Positions 1-9,292 are shown, numbered from the stretch's first letter. The stretch: 64,000 nt of DNA from Egicoccus halophilus (GCF_004300825.1 NZ_CP036250.1:1736001-1800000); one strand, 5' to 3'. The notes: a model not told the origin generated them from the letters alone. A program made the numbers and translations.

Positions 1-1174
1 CGACAGCCAACGCGAGCCAGCGCAACTCCGAGCCGGCCAGCGCCAGCAGCCCGGCCAGCACCAGCACGTGGGTCACCTGCAGCGCGAGCTTGCGGTTGAG
101 GTCGGCGGTCGCCTCGCAGATGACCGCGCCGAACAGTGCCAGCAGGCTGCCGACGGCGGACACGGTGAGGAACGGCAGCACGCTCGCCGCCTGGTCCCAC
201 TGGTCACCCAGCACCACGCGCACGAGCGGCCCGGCCGCGACGGCCATGCCGGCGGCGGTCGGAATGAGCAGCGCCGCCGCGATGCCCAGCGCGCTGCGGT
301 AGACCCGGGCCAGACGCTCGCGTTCGTCCTGGATGCGGCTGAAGGCCGGAAACAGCACGCTCTGCACGCCCTGCATCAGGCGTTCGAGCGGCAGCGTCAC
401 CAGCAGGTAGGCACGGTTGTACTGACCGAGGGCCGAGCCGCCAGCGACCCGACCGATGATGAGCGTGTCGAGGCTCATACCGAGGAACTCGGCGTAGCTG
501 ATGATGCTGACGCGTCCACCGAAGCGCAGCAACGCGCCGGCGTCGCGCCGGTTCCAGCCGAGGCGCACCGGGTGCGGCCGCGCGAGCAGGGTCAGGATCG
601 TGTTCAGCAGGGACTGGCTGAGGTGGGCGGCCACCAGGCTCCACACGCCGGCACCGAGCAGCGCGGCACCGAGGCCGACCACCAGGTAGCCGATCACGAA
701 GCTGACCAGCTGGATGATCGCCAGGCGGCGGAAGTCGAGTTCTCTCCGCAACAGCGCGTTCGACGTGGCGCCGAGGGCGGAGAACAGCAGACCGAGCGCC
801 ATCACGCGCGCGACCGGGACGACCACCGGGTCGTCGAGCAGGTTCTGCGCCAAACCGGCGATCGCGACGAACACCGCGACGACCGCGGTGCTCAAGCCGA
901 GATTGGTCAGGAACGCCGTGCTGATGCGGCGGTCGGTCAACGACGGTGCCTGCACCAGCGCCGGTCCGACCCCCATCTGCGCGAAGTACTGCCCGAACCG
1001 CAGGAAGACCGTGGCCACGGCCAGCACGCCGAAGTCGGCGGGCCGCAGCAGCCGGCCCATCGCGGCGGTGTAGCCGACCTGCAGGAGCGCCCCGAAGATC
1101 GAGGCCCCGTAGGTCCACTGCAATCCGCTCCAGGTCCGCTTCGACATGGAGTCCGTGGCGGACTCATTGCTCAC
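1..1174 (-). CDS. Wzx-type polysaccharide flippase, 3' end cut by window edge
   Basis: Membrane flippase of the MATE/Wzx superfamily that would move a lipid-linked oligosaccharide across the plasma membrane. Reading the minus strand from GTG at 1174 gives an open frame of about 391 codons that leaves the window at base 1 without a stop. The N-terminus (SKRTWSGLQW, then GRLLRPADFGVLAVATVFLRFG) is the classic opening of these flippases, followed by repeated hydrophobic helices. Family members are usually 430-500 residues, so roughly the last 50-100 are missing. The GTG overlaps the upstream gene's TGA (GTGA), which implies translational coupling. It is the last visible gene of a minus-strand operon with two Wzc-like proteins and a WecG-type glycosyltransferase. 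The family is clear; the substrate is unknown. Confidence 0.85.
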   Translation of the reverse strand, partial: MSNESATDSMSKRTWSGLQWTYGASIFGALLQVGYTAAMGRLLRPADFGVLAVATVFLRFGQYFAQMGVGPALVQAPSLTDRRISTAFLTNLGLSTAVVAVFVAIAGLAQNLLDDPVVVPVARVMALGLLFSALGATSNALLRRELDFRRLAIIQLVSFVIGYLVVGLGAALLGAGVWSLVAAHLSQSLLNTILTLLARPHPVRLGWNRRDAGALLRFGGRVSIISYAEFLGMSLDTLIIGRVAGGSALGQYNRAYLLVTLPLERLMQGVQSVLFPAFSRIQDERERLARVYRSALGIAAALLIPTAAGMAVAAGPLVRVVLGDQWDQAASVLPFLTVSAVGSLLALFGAVICEATADLNRKLALQVTHVLVLAGLLALAGSELRWLALAV

Positions 1175-1965
1175 CGCCGTACCTCGCCGGCCGTGCGACG
1201 ACGGCGGACGGTCTCGAGCGTGACCAGCAGGGCGAAGCCGGGGTTGTTGAACAGGTAGCGGCGCCACAGTCGCCGCGGCTCGCGCCACAGGCGGTAGGCC
1301 CACTCCAGCCCCCGCTCCTGGAGCCAGTCGGGCGCCTGCGGGACGGTGCCGCTCAACAGGTCGAACGCCGCGCCGACGCCCATGACCGCCACGCCGGGCA
1401 GACGGTCGGCGACCCGGTGCATCCACCGTTCCTGCTTGGGCATGCCGAGCCCGACCCACAGCACGTCGGCACTCGACGCCAACACCTGCGCCACGACCTC
1501 GTCGTCCTCGGCGGGGGTCAGCGGCCGGTACGGCGGCGCGATCCGGCCGACGATCTCGACGCCCGGCGCGAGCTCCTGCGCGCGGGACTGGAGCCGGTCG
1601 AGCGTCTCGTCGTTGGCGCCGAAGAAGAAGTGCCGCCAGCCGCGCTCGACCCCGTGCGGCAGCGCCAGCTCCATCAGGTCGGGCCCGTACACCCGGGGCT
1701 GGTCGGGATGGCCGCGGCGACGCAGGGTCCACACCAGCGGCATCCCGTCGGGCGTGGCCACGTCCATGGCGTCGAGCGCGGCCCGCAGCGCCGGATCCCG
1801 GCGTGCCGACATCACGGAGTGGACGTTGCAGAAGGCGAATCGCTGTACGCGGTCGCGCGGGCGCGCCTCGATACGGGCGAGGACGTCGTCGTAGGACGTG
1901 GCGTCGATGCGCGTGCCGAGGATGGTGTCACCCGCCAGGGGCGGCAGGTCGTGGTCGGACGTCAT
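1171..1965 (-). CDS. WecG/TagA/CpsF-family glycosyltransferase (GT26)
   Basis: 264 residues, the usual length for this family, which transfers a sugar (often ManNAc or ManNAcA) onto a lipid-linked acceptor at the membrane surface. Family marks are TPDGMPLVW at 71-79 (its Asp is the expected catalytic residue), GLGMPKQERWM at about 172-182 and GVGAAFDLLSG just after 190. The C-terminus ends in a basic amphipathic stretch (YRLWREPRRLWRRYLFNN) typical of the membrane-binding tail. The start overlaps the stop of the Wzc-like gene upstream by 4 nt, and its own stop overlaps the flippase start. It is very likely an early transferase for the same polymer. The donor sugar cannot be read from sequence. 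Confidence 0.88.
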   Translation of the reverse strand: MTSDHDLPPLAGDTILGTRIDATSYDDVLARIEARPRDRVQRFAFCNVHSVMSARRDPALRAALDAMDVATPDGMPLVWTLRRRGHPDQPRVYGPDLMELALPHGVERGWRHFFFGANDETLDRLQSRAQELAPGVEIVGRIAPPYRPLTPAEDDEVVAQVLASSADVLWVGLGMPKQERWMHRVADRLPGVAVMGVGAAFDLLSGTVPQAPDWLQERGLEWAYRLWREPRRLWRRYLFNNPGFALLVTLETVRRRRTAGEVRR

Positions 1966-3581
1966 GGCGAGCGCTCCCCGGTCGGGACCGGGGAGGACGC
2001 GGGACGCGCGGCGTTCCGGTCGTTCCCCAGCTGCCAGGCGCGGGCGCGCACCAGGCCATAGTCGAAGTTGGTGTCGTCGAGGGCACCCTTGGACAGGTGG
2101 ACGAACCCGACCAGGCGGCGCCCGAGGAACTGCAGGCGGTCGCGCGCCCGTTCGAGCTCGGCGGACCCGGTGCCCTCGCGCACGACCAGCAGCACGGCGT
2201 CGACCTGCTCGGCGAGGGTGGCCGTGTCGGCGACCGAGAGCATGGGCGGTGCGTCGAGCACGACCAGTTCGTAGCGGGCCTCGAGCCGACGCAGCACCGG
2301 CACGAACCAGTCCCCGGTCAGCGGCACCTCGTGTGCGTCCGGCCGACCCGCCGGGAGCAGGTCGAGCCGGTGCTCGACGTCGATCCGGTACGGGAACGGG
2401 CGGAACTCGCGGTCGGCGAGCGACGGGTCGCTCGCGAGGTCGAGCAGGCCGGCCAGCCGTTCGGTCCGGAAGAAGTTCGTCAGTGCCCGCATGCGCACGT
2501 CGGCGTCGACGAGCAGGACCTCGCGGCCGCGCCGGCGGGCGGTCGCCGCGAGCTGCAGGGCCGTCTCCGTCTTGCCCGCGCCGGGAGCGGCGCTGGTGAC
2601 CATGACGCTGGTCCCGCGCAGCTCCTTGAGGACGCCCTCGAGCGCGACGGCGACGAAGCGGTAGGCCTCGGTGACCCGGGCCTCCAGCGCGACCCGTTCG
2701 GCCAGCGTCCCGGTGTCGCGGACCCGGTACAGCGGCAACACCCCGAGCAGCGGCACCCCGAGGACCTGCTGCACCTCGGCCGCGGTGCGCAGCCGACGGG
2801 AACGACCCGCCAGCCAGTAGGCGACCGCGGCGGCCAGCAGCGCGCCCAGCAGACCGGCGGCGGCGGCGTCACGACGCGGGCTCGGCGAGAACGGCCCGGT
2901 CGCCGGCTGGGCGGCCTCCTGCAGTTCCACGCCGGCGCCGAACAGCCGGGTGTCGACCCGCAGTTGCCGCGCCAGCGCCTCGAGCTCGACCTGACGCTGG
3001 GTGAGCAGCGACACCTGCGTCTGCGCTCCGGCGTCGGTCGGGTCGTCCGTCTCGAGCTGATCGACCTGCGTCGCGATGGACGCGACCGTGGCGTCGAGCT
3101 CGGTCACGGCCCGCTCCACCCGCTCGGCCTGCGCGGTGCGCACGGCGTCCTGGTAGGCCGCGGCGAGCGCGTTCGCGGCCTGCGCCGCCCGCTCCGGGTC
3201 GCCGTCGCTGACGAACAGCGTCAGCGTCCCGAGCTCCTCGTCGTGCTCGACCGTCAGCCGCTGCTCGAGTCCGTCGGCGTCGAGGCCCTCGACCTGCTCG
3301 GCGGCCGCGGCCAGCACGGGCGCCGACACCACCCGGCGGGCCTGCTGGGGCACGTGGCGGTCCAGGCTGACCGGGCGGCCCGTCGGCGTGAACACCGCGG
3401 TGCTGCCCGGTGCGGTGAGGAACAGCCGGGTGCTGCTCTGGTACTGCGCGGGCTGCATGCTCGACAGGACGTACACCCCGCCGCCCAGGACCAGTGCCGC
3501 CGCGAGCACTAGCCAGCGGTGGCGCCAGACGGAGAGGGTCAGCCCCGGCCCGTCGGCCCACCGTTCCGGCGCCGGCTTCAT
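1962..3581 (-). CDS. Wzc-like polysaccharide co-polymerase fused to BY-kinase domain (copy 1)
   Basis: 539 residues. An N-terminal Wzz domain has membrane segments at about 23-41 and 238-257, with a helical periplasmic part rich in Gln/Glu/Arg around 150-210. The C-terminal cytoplasmic BY-kinase domain has Walker A SAAPGAGKT (330-338), Walker A' VLLVDADVR (355-363) and Walker B LVVLDAPPML (438-448). Such proteins set chain length and couple it to tyrosine autophosphorylation. The tail after the kinase holds one Tyr only (FDYGLVRA), not the usual Tyr cluster. It aligns without gaps to the next upstream gene through residue 340, so the pair is a tandem duplication. There is a 72-nt gap to that paralog and a 4-nt overlap with the GT26 gene downstream. 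Confidence 0.85.
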   Translation of the reverse strand: MKPAPERWADGPGLTLSVWRHRWLVLAAALVLGGGVYVLSSMQPAQYQSSTRLFLTAPGSTAVFTPTGRPVSLDRHVPQQARRVVSAPVLAAAAEQVEGLDADGLEQRLTVEHDEELGTLTLFVSDGDPERAAQAANALAAAYQDAVRTAQAERVERAVTELDATVASIATQVDQLETDDPTDAGAQTQVSLLTQRQVELEALARQLRVDTRLFGAGVELQEAAQPATGPFSPSPRRDAAAAGLLGALLAAAVAYWLAGRSRRLRTAAEVQQVLGVPLLGVLPLYRVRDTGTLAERVALEARVTEAYRFVAVALEGVLKELRGTSVMVTSAAPGAGKTETALQLAATARRRGREVLLVDADVRMRALTNFFRTERLAGLLDLASDPSLADREFRPFPYRIDVEHRLDLLPAGRPDAHEVPLTGDWFVPVLRRLEARYELVVLDAPPMLSVADTATLAEQVDAVLLVVREGTGSAELERARDRLQFLGRRLVGFVHLSKGALDDTNFDYGLVRARAWQLGNDRNAARPASSPVPTGERSP

Positions 3582-3653
3582 CGGCGCCGCCCGCGGTGCC
3601 CGCTGCCGGCGACGGGTCGTGTCCGCGGCGAGCTCACGTCGCGCACCGTCGCC

Positions 3654-5267
3654 TCATGAGCGCGTCGGCTCCGAGGGCGCCAGGCTGCCGGGCCGGTTGG
3701 CGGGCCGACTGGCGCCGGGCCGGTTGGCCTGCGCCCGCACCAGGCCGTAGTCGAAGCTGCTGTTCTCCAGCGCGGACGGGCTGAGGTACACGTAGCCGAC
3801 CAGCCGTTGGCCGACGAAGCGCAGCCGTTCGCGGACGCGCTCGAGGTCGGCGAGGTCCATGCCCTCGCGGACGACCAGCACCACCGCGTCGGTGTAGGCG
3901 GCCACGGTCGCCGCGTCGGCGATGGCCAGCAGCGGGGGGCTGTCCACGACCGTGAGGTCGAAGTGCTGGGTGAGCTGCGGGAAGGCGTGGCCGAACCACG
4001 ACTCGCGCAGCTGCTCGGTGCCCTCGCCCCCCACCCGTCCGGTGGTCAGCACGCCGAGGTCGGCGCCCTCGACGTACGGGTACGCCGTGACGGCCTCCAG
4101 CGGCTCGCGCGTGGTGTCCTCGAGGTCGAGCAGGCCACGCTCGCGCTCCGAACGCAGGAAGCGGGTGAGGCCCTGCATGCGGAAGTCCGCGTCGACCAGC
4201 AGCGTGCGCCGGCCCCGGGTCTGGGCGGTGACGGCCAACTGCAGCGCCGTCTCGGTCTTGCCGGTCTTCGGCCGGGCGCTGGTCACCATCACCGAACGGG
4301 CCCCGGTCTCGCGCAGCAGCAGCTCCAGCGAGGTGTAGACGAACCGGTAGGCCTCGGCGGTCAGCGGCTCGAGGTCGACCCGGTGGCGCAGCGTGCCCTC
4401 GGCGTCGACGTCGTAGGTCGGCAGCGACCCCAGCAGCGGCACCCCCAGCACCTGGCTGGGCTGCTCGGACGAGGTCACCCGCTGGCCGCGACCGGCCAGC
4501 CAGTAGGCGACGGCACCGCCGAGCAGGGCACCGAGCAGGGCGGCGATCAGCGCGTCACGGACCGGCGCCGGCGACACCGGTGCCAGCGGCTCCTCGGCCT
4601 GTTCGACGAACTCGACCCCGGCACCGAACAGGCGCGCGTCGACCCGCAGCTGCTGCGAGAGCGCCTCCACCTCCAGCAGCCGTTGCGTGAGCACGTTGAC
4701 CTGGGCGAGCAGGGCGGGTTCGTCCTCGCCCGCCTCGCCCAGCGCCTGGACCTGTGCCTCGATGTCGGCGGCGGCCGTCTCGAGCTCCGAGGCGGCCCGG
4801 TCGGCCCGTTCGAGCTCGGCCGTGCGCACCGCCTCCTGGTAGGCCTCGGCCATGGCGTCGGCGGCGGCCGCGGTGAAGCCCGGCGAGTCGCCGGTGACCG
4901 TGATCTCCAGCGTCGCGAGCTCGACGTCACCGGTGACCTCGACCAGTTCGTGCAGGTCGTCGGCGGTGGTGCCGTCGTCGAGCGCCTCGGCGGCCAGCGT
5001 CTTGACCGGGGTGGACATCGCCCGCTCGGCCTGCTGGGGCACGTAGCGGTCGAGGTTCGTGCCGGCACCGCCGCCGAAGACCGCCGACGAGCCCGGGTCG
5101 GTCAGGTACAGCACCGTCGAGGTCTCGTACACCGGCGGCTGCGCCCGTGAGAGCAGGAACCCCCCGACGGCGGCGACCACGGTCACGGCCAGGACGAGCC
5201 ACCGGAACCGCCACAGGGCGCCCACCACGCTGGGCGACTCCGCCCCGCGCTCGGTCACGCGACTCAT
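3654..5267 (-). CDS. Wzc-like polysaccharide co-polymerase fused to BY-kinase domain (copy 2)
   Basis: 537 residues with the same plan as its neighbour: membrane segments at about 23-40 and 240-257, Walker A SARPKTGKT at 330-338, Walker A' TLLVDADFR, and Walker B LTVVDSPPLL. Motifs fall at identical residue numbers in both paralogs. The tail FDYGLVRAQA is followed by a Pro/Arg/Ser-rich stretch with repeated ASRPANRPGS character and a single Tyr. First gene of the minus-strand operon; its ATG at 5267 faces the gmd gene across a 134-nt divergent gap. It is probably a chain-length regulator for the same glycan, perhaps forming hetero-oligomers with copy 1. Whether both are active kinases is not known. 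Confidence 0.85.
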   Translation of the reverse strand: MSRVTERGAESPSVVGALWRFRWLVLAVTVVAAVGGFLLSRAQPPVYETSTVLYLTDPGSSAVFGGGAGTNLDRYVPQQAERAMSTPVKTLAAEALDDGTTADDLHELVEVTGDVELATLEITVTGDSPGFTAAAADAMAEAYQEAVRTAELERADRAASELETAAADIEAQVQALGEAGEDEPALLAQVNVLTQRLLEVEALSQQLRVDARLFGAGVEFVEQAEEPLAPVSPAPVRDALIAALLGALLGGAVAYWLAGRGQRVTSSEQPSQVLGVPLLGSLPTYDVDAEGTLRHRVDLEPLTAEAYRFVYTSLELLLRETGARSVMVTSARPKTGKTETALQLAVTAQTRGRRTLLVDADFRMQGLTRFLRSERERGLLDLEDTTREPLEAVTAYPYVEGADLGVLTTGRVGGEGTEQLRESWFGHAFPQLTQHFDLTVVDSPPLLAIADAATVAAYTDAVVLVVREGMDLADLERVRERLRFVGQRLVGYVYLSPSALENSSFDYGLVRAQANRPGASRPANRPGSLAPSEPTRS

Positions 5268-5359
5268 GTGAACTCGATCCCCGGTCGTGCCACATGGTCG
5301 CTCTGCGCAACCAGGACGGCCACTTTCTGCAACCCGACGGTGCGACGGGTCGATGTCGT

Positions 5360-5365
5360 TAGCCT
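5360..5365. promoter_or_regulatory. TAGCCT/TAGGCT -10-like element in divergent gap
   Basis: TTAGCCTATC lies 37 nt before the gmd ATG. Read on the minus strand it gives TAGGCT, about 95 nt before the Wzc copy 2 start, so it could serve either direction. It matches hexamers found 32-37 nt before other starts in this window. No clear -35 box was seen. Confidence 0.35.
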
Positions 5366-5401
5366 ATCGGCGCCCGACGCACGGGTTCGAGGAGTTCACG
5401 C

Positions 5402-6436
5402 ATGGATCGCACGGCGCTCGTCACCGGTATCTCGGGTCAGGACGGTTCGTACCTGGCGGAATTGCTGTTGGAGAAGGGATATCGGGTCCACGGTCTCATC
5501 CGCCGTGCGTCGTCGTTCAACACCGACCGCATCGACCATCTCTACCAGGATCCGCACGAGGAAGACGTGCGGCTGACGCTCCATTACGGCGACCTCACCG
5601 ACGGTTCGCAGCTGGCACGGTTGATCCGCGCGATCAACCCCGACGAGATCTACAACCTCGCGGCCCAGTCGCACGTCGCGGTGTCGTTCGACCAGCCGCA
5701 GTACACCGGCAACGTCGGCGCGCTCGGCACGGTCCGCCTGCTCGAGGCGATCCGGGAGACCGGCATCGACACCCGGCTCTACCAGGCGGGCACCTCGGAG
5801 ATGTTCGGGGCGTCCCCGCCGCCGCAGCACGAGGACACCCCGTTCCGTCCCCGCTCGCCGTACGCCGCCGCGAAGCTCTACGCCTACTGGGTCGTGGACA
5901 ACTACCGCGAGGGCTACGGGATGTACGCCGTCAACGGCATCCTGTTCAACCACGAGTCGCCGCGTCGCCATGCCACCTTCGTCACCCGCAAGGTGACCCG
6001 GGCCGTCGCCCGCATCATCGCCGGCAAGGACGAGAAGGTCTATCTCGGCAACCTCGACGCCGAACGCGACTGGGGCCACGCCCGCGACTACGTGCGGGCC
6101 ATGTGGATGATGCTCCAGCAGGACACGCCGCGCGACTTCGTCATCGGCACCGGTGAGTCGCACACGATCCGCGAGCTGTGCGAGGTCGCCTTCGGCAGGG
6201 TCGGGCTGGATTGGCAGTCGTTCGTCGAGGTCGACCCGCGCTACTTCCGCCCGGTCGAGGTCGAGCGGCTCCAGGCCGACCCGAGCCGGGCCAACAGCCT
6301 GCTCGGCTGGAAGCCGGAGGTGGGCTTCGAGGAGTTGATCGAGGAGATGGTGGCGGCCGACCTGCAGGCCGAGGGGTTGACGCTGGACGCCGCGCGCGCC
6401 GTCGTGGCGGAGAAGTTCACCGCGGGCCGCCGATGA
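5402..6436 (+). CDS. gmd: GDP-mannose 4,6-dehydratase
   Basis: Converts GDP-D-mannose to GDP-4-keto-6-deoxy-D-mannose, the first step to GDP-L-fucose. 344 residues of the extended SDR fold: NADP motif [11 protein letters not shown] at 8-18, the hallmark [15 protein letters not shown] region, TSEMFG at 131-136 and the catalytic YxxxK as Y154-K158. NHESPRR and [11 protein letters not shown] further on are also typical. The ATG follows the GTTCGAGGAG stretch, giving a good ribosome-binding site. The stop overlaps the fcl start (ATGA). Together with fcl it makes GDP-fucose for the polymer. Confident call. Confidence 0.95.
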   Translation: MDRTALVTGISGQDGSYLAELLLEKGYRVHGLIRRASSFNTDRIDHLYQDPHEEDVRLTLHYGDLTDGSQLARLIRAINPDEIYNLAAQSHVAVSFDQPQYTGNVGALGTVRLLEAIRETGIDTRLYQAGTSEMFGASPPPQHEDTPFRPRSPYAAAKLYAYWVVDNYREGYGMYAVNGILFNHESPRRHATFVTRKVTRAVARIIAGKDEKVYLGNLDAERDWGHARDYVRAMWMMLQQDTPRDFVIGTGESHTIRELCEVAFGRVGLDWQSFVEVDPRYFRPVEVERLQADPSRANSLLGWKPEVGFEELIEEMVAADLQAEGLTLDAARAVVAEKFTAGRR

Positions 6437-7386
6437 GCCAGCCCTACGACCTCACCGGCAAGCGGGTCTGGGTCGCCGGACACCGCGGCATGGTCGGCTC
6501 GGCCCTGGTGCGACGGCTCGCACGGGAACCGGTCGCCGACGTGGTGACCGCCACCTCCGCCGAGGTGGACCTGCGCCGTCAGGAGCCCACCGAGCGCTTC
6601 GTCGCCGACGAGCGTCCCGACGTGGTGCTGCTGGCCGCGGCCAAGGTCGGCGGCATCGAGGCCAACCGCACCGCCCAGGCCGAGTTCCTCTACGACAACC
6701 TGATGATCGCCGCCAACGTGATCGAGGCGGCCCGCCGGGTCGGCGTGGAGCGCTTCGTCGTGCTCGGTTCCTCCTGCGTCTACCCGCGTGAGGCGCCGCA
6801 GCCGATCGCGGAGTCGTCGTTGCTGACCGGGCCGCTCGAGCCGACGAACGAGGGCTACGCGGTCGCCAAGATCGCCGCGCTCGAGCTCGCCAAGTTCTAC
6901 CGGCGCCAGCACGGCATGGACGCGATCAGCCTCATGCCGAGCAACCTCTACGGTCCCAACGACAACTTCGACCCGACCGGGTCGCACGTGCTCGCGGCGC
7001 TGCTGCGCAAGGTGCACCTCGCCAAGGTCACCGGTGCGCCCAGCGTGCCGGTGTGGGGGACCGGGACGCCGCGGCGGGAGTTCCTGCACGTCGACGACCT
7101 CGCCGACGCCACGGTGCACGCGCTGTGCCACCACGCCGGCGAGGAGCACCTCAACGTCGGGTGGGGCGACGACGTCACCATCCGTGCGGTCGCCGAGCTG
7201 ATCTGCGAGGTCGTCGGCTACGACGGCGAGCTGGCGTTCGACACCTCCATGCCCGACGGGATGCCGCGCAAGCTGCTCGACACCAGCCGCATGCAGGCGC
7301 TGGGCTGGCAGCCGCGCATCGGTCTGCGCGAGGGGCTCACCGACGCCTACCGCTGGTTCGTCGACCACGTCGCCGAACGGGTGTGA
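6433..7386 (+). CDS. fcl: GDP-L-fucose synthase
   Basis: Epimerises and reduces GDP-4-keto-6-deoxymannose to GDP-L-fucose. 317 residues from the ATG that overlaps the gmd stop. NADP motif GHRGMVGSA at 16-24, the LGSSCVYP segment at 111-118 that carries the catalytic Ser/Cys pair, and Y142xxxK146 in [10 protein letters not shown]. Length and order match the E. coli WcaG/Fcl family. A longer upstream frame exists but is gmd read in another phase, so the ATGA start is preferred. Translationally coupled to gmd. Confidence 0.95.
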   Translation: MSQPYDLTGKRVWVAGHRGMVGSALVRRLAREPVADVVTATSAEVDLRRQEPTERFVADERPDVVLLAAAKVGGIEANRTAQAEFLYDNLMIAANVIEAARRVGVERFVVLGSSCVYPREAPQPIAESSLLTGPLEPTNEGYAVAKIAALELAKFYRRQHGMDAISLMPSNLYGPNDNFDPTGSHVLAALLRKVHLAKVTGAPSVPVWGTGTPRREFLHVDDLADATVHALCHHAGEEHLNVGWGDDVTIRAVAELICEVVGYDGELAFDTSMPDGMPRKLLDTSRMQALGWQPRIGLREGLTDAYRWFVDHVAERV

Positions 7387-7504
7387 GGATGGACTCCCGT
7401 CGCGCCGGGCACGCCGCGGACGGTCCGTGTCCGGGGCCTGTCGCGTTCTGCGCGCGTGCCCGGAACGGCGCTTCGCACGCCGCACGCCCGCGGCCGGGCT
7501 GCCG

Positions 7505-7510
7505 TAGGCT
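7505..7510 (+). promoter_or_regulatory. TAGGCT -10-like element before the cupin gene
   Basis: TAGGCT sits 37 nt before the cupin ATG, in the 160-nt gap after fcl. Same position class as the other TAG-N-N-T boxes in this window. Confidence 0.35.
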
Positions 7511-7530
7511 GCCGCGACCGTTCGAGATGG

Positions 7531-7546
7531 GGCAACGGGGGACGAG
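7531..7546 (+). repeat. 16-nt leader element, copy 1
   Basis: GGCAACGGGGGACGAG ends immediately before the cupin ATG. The identical 16-mer occurs at 16640-16655 before rfbF, and a close variant GGCACGAGGGGACGAG lies at 20439-20454 before the Tat-signal gene. It contains the ribosome-binding purine run. Confidence 0.5.
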
Positions 7547-7930
7547 ATGACCGACGCAGCACTCGACACCGGGGGGGCGGCGCTGCAGCCGCAGCCGCTG
7601 GTCGACGAACGTCCGTGGGGGCGGTTCCACCGCTACACCCACAACGAACGCTCGACGGTGAAGATCATCACCGTCGAGGCGGGCGCGTCGTTGAGCCTCC
7701 AGCGTCACCAGTCGCGGGACGAGTGGTGGGTGGTCCTCGACGACGGGCTGCTGATCCAGGTCGGCGAGGACACGGTCGAGGCCTCCGCGGGCGAGGAGTT
7801 CTTCGTCCCGCGCGGCGTCGTGCACCGGGTGTCGGGCGGCCGCACCGGTGGTCGCTTCCTGGAGATCGCGCTCGGGCACTTCGACGAGGACGACATCGAG
7901 CGTCTCGACGACTGCTACGGGCGTACCTGA
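7547..7930 (+). CDS. Stand-alone cupin of the mannose-6-phosphate isomerase type II family
   Basis: 127 residues, corresponding to the C-terminal cupin of bifunctional ManC/AlgA enzymes without the GDP-mannose pyrophosphorylase half. Metal-ligand pattern: H54 and E59 in QRHQSRDEWW, then PRGVVHRV with H93. Such enzymes interconvert fructose-6-P and mannose-6-P, feeding GDP-mannose. The position just after gmd and fcl fits a role in supplying GDP-mannose/fucose. It has its own promoter-like box and a strong GGGGGACGAG ribosome-binding site, so it need not be part of the gmd operon. Stand-alone cupins of this type can have other sugar-related jobs. Confidence 0.8.
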   Translation: MTDAALDTGGAALQPQPLVDERPWGRFHRYTHNERSTVKIITVEAGASLSLQRHQSRDEWWVVLDDGLLIQVGEDTVEASAGEEFFVPRGVVHRVSGGRTGGRFLEIALGHFDEDDIERLDDCYGRT

Positions 7931-7933
7931 GCA

Positions 7934-7951
7934 GGGCACGACGTCGTGCCC
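7934..7951. terminator. 18-bp perfect palindrome after the cupin stop
   Basis: GGGCACGACGTCGTGCCC is self-complementary over all 18 bases and starts 3 nt after the cupin stop codon. It lies between convergent genes, so a terminator is possible, but there is no loop and no T-run. A dimeric protein site is the alternative. Confidence 0.35.
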
Positions 7952-8146
7952 GCCGGGCACGACGGGTACGCAGAGACGGGGAGGCCCGGTGGGCATGCCG
8001 CGTCGGCCAACCTGGCGTGCGAGAACCAGAACACCTTCGGCGAGCCCTACGGCTGGAACGGGCTGCACCTGTCGGTCCGGCTCGGCAACGGGCCCTACCG
8101 CCAGCTGGTCGACGTTCCCCCGCCGGGACGCGCGCGCGGCCGCTGA
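7946..8146 (+). pseudogene. Possible gene remnant, 66 codons, unidentified
   Basis: The stretch from about 8010 to 8140 reads as protein with near-complete G/C at third codon positions and an ordinary amino-acid mix (NLACENQNTFGEPYGWNGLH and on). It has no ribosome-binding site, begins inside the palindrome and matches no family I recognise. It may be the tail of a gene lost from this spot. It could equally be chance in GC-rich DNA between the cupin and GT2 genes. Confidence 0.2.
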
Positions 8147-8164
8147 CCGCGGCGCCGGCGGAGG

Positions 8165-9238
8165 TCAGCGGCCGCCGATCGGGAGGAGCCGGTGTGCGGT
8201 CGACGAGGCGCACCGGCGAGCCTGCCCCAGACCACGGCGACTGGCCGCCAAGCGCGGCCACCACCGCAGCGCGCGCACGTACAGCTGCCATGCCGATGCC
8301 GGTTCCCTGTCCCGTCGGAAGTCCGCGTGCTGGAGGAGCGCGAGGGCGCACGCACGGCGGAAGTAGGCCACGGTCGCCGCGTCCTCGCGAACGCTCGCGC
8401 GGGAGAGGACCTCTTGCATGCCGGCCAGTCCCACACGCAGCTGGGACGCCGTTCCCATGCTCTCGCGGCGCGCATGGAAGGTCGTGACCATGGACTCGGC
8501 TTCCTCGAGGCTCACCGGACGTTCGAGGTAGCGGGCGAGCGCCCGTCGACGGACGACGGGTCCCTGCCGTTCCCGCTCGGACATCGTCGAGCGGGTGAGC
8601 GAGGACGCAAGGATGCGGTAGTGCACCAGTACTTCGGGCAGGTTGGCCGCCTTGGTGACCTGACGCAGCCGATCCCACATGTCGCCGTCCTCGCCGAATC
8701 GATAGGCCGGGTCGAACCCGCCGAGCTCTCGGACCAGGTCGGTGCGGAAGACGACACCGGGCGAGCAGAAGGAGTTGACGAACAGCTCGCGGAGACGGAT
8801 CGGCCCGTCCTCGGTGGGGAAGCGGGCGACGCCGAGCGGAACGGCGTCCTCGGTCATGCGCTGCGCGGCACAGGAGAGCAGTCCGACCTCGGGATGAGCG
8901 TCGAGGAAACGAACCTGTCGTTCGAGACGCTCGGCGGCATAGCGGTCGTCGGCGTCCGCCCGTGCCACCAAGGGGGCGCGACAGCGCGCCAGGCCACGGT
9001 TCAGCGCGGTGGAGAGGCCCCGGTTGGGCTCGCCCGACAGCACGACGACGCGGGGGTCCTCGTTGGCGGCGCGCTCGAAGATCTCGAGGGTGGCGTCCGT
9101 GCTCCCGTCGTCGACGGCGACCAGCTCGAAGTCGGAGAAGGTCTGGTGCAACAGGTCGTCCAGGGCCTCCTGCAAGTAGTTCTCCGCGTTGTACGCGGGC
9201 AGCAGGATGCTGACACGTGGCCTGGAGTCTGCCGTCAT
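8165..9238 (-). CDS. GT2-family glycosyltransferase
   Basis: 357 residues with a GT-A fold at the N-terminus: VSILLPAYNAENYLQEAL at 9-26, AVDDGSTD at 41-48, and metal-binding DADD at 95-98 in VARADADDRYA. The HPEVGLLSCAAQRM and FGEDGDMWDRL segments follow in the usual order. The C-terminal 100 residues are helical and Arg-rich with no clear membrane segment. An AGGAGG ribosome-binding site stands 7 nt before the ATG. It lies 54 nt downstream of the topoisomerase gene on the same strand. Probably adds one sugar to a lipid-linked repeat unit in the cytoplasm; donor and acceptor unknown. Confidence 0.85.
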   Translation of the reverse strand: MTADSRPRVSILLPAYNAENYLQEALDDLLHQTFSDFELVAVDDGSTDATLEIFERAANEDPRVVVLSGEPNRGLSTALNRGLARCRAPLVARADADDRYAAERLERQVRFLDAHPEVGLLSCAAQRMTEDAVPLGVARFPTEDGPIRLRELFVNSFCSPGVVFRTDLVRELGGFDPAYRFGEDGDMWDRLRQVTKAANLPEVLVHYRILASSLTRSTMSERERQGPVVRRRALARYLERPVSLEEAESMVTTFHARRESMGTASQLRVGLAGMQEVLSRASVREDAATVAYFRRACALALLQHADFRRDREPASAWQLYVRALRWWPRLAASRRGLGQARRCASSTAHRLLPIGGR

Positions 9239-9292
9239 GTACAGCCTCCTGCGCTCTTTCGATGCCGACCGACCATCTGCGACCGGGTGCGG

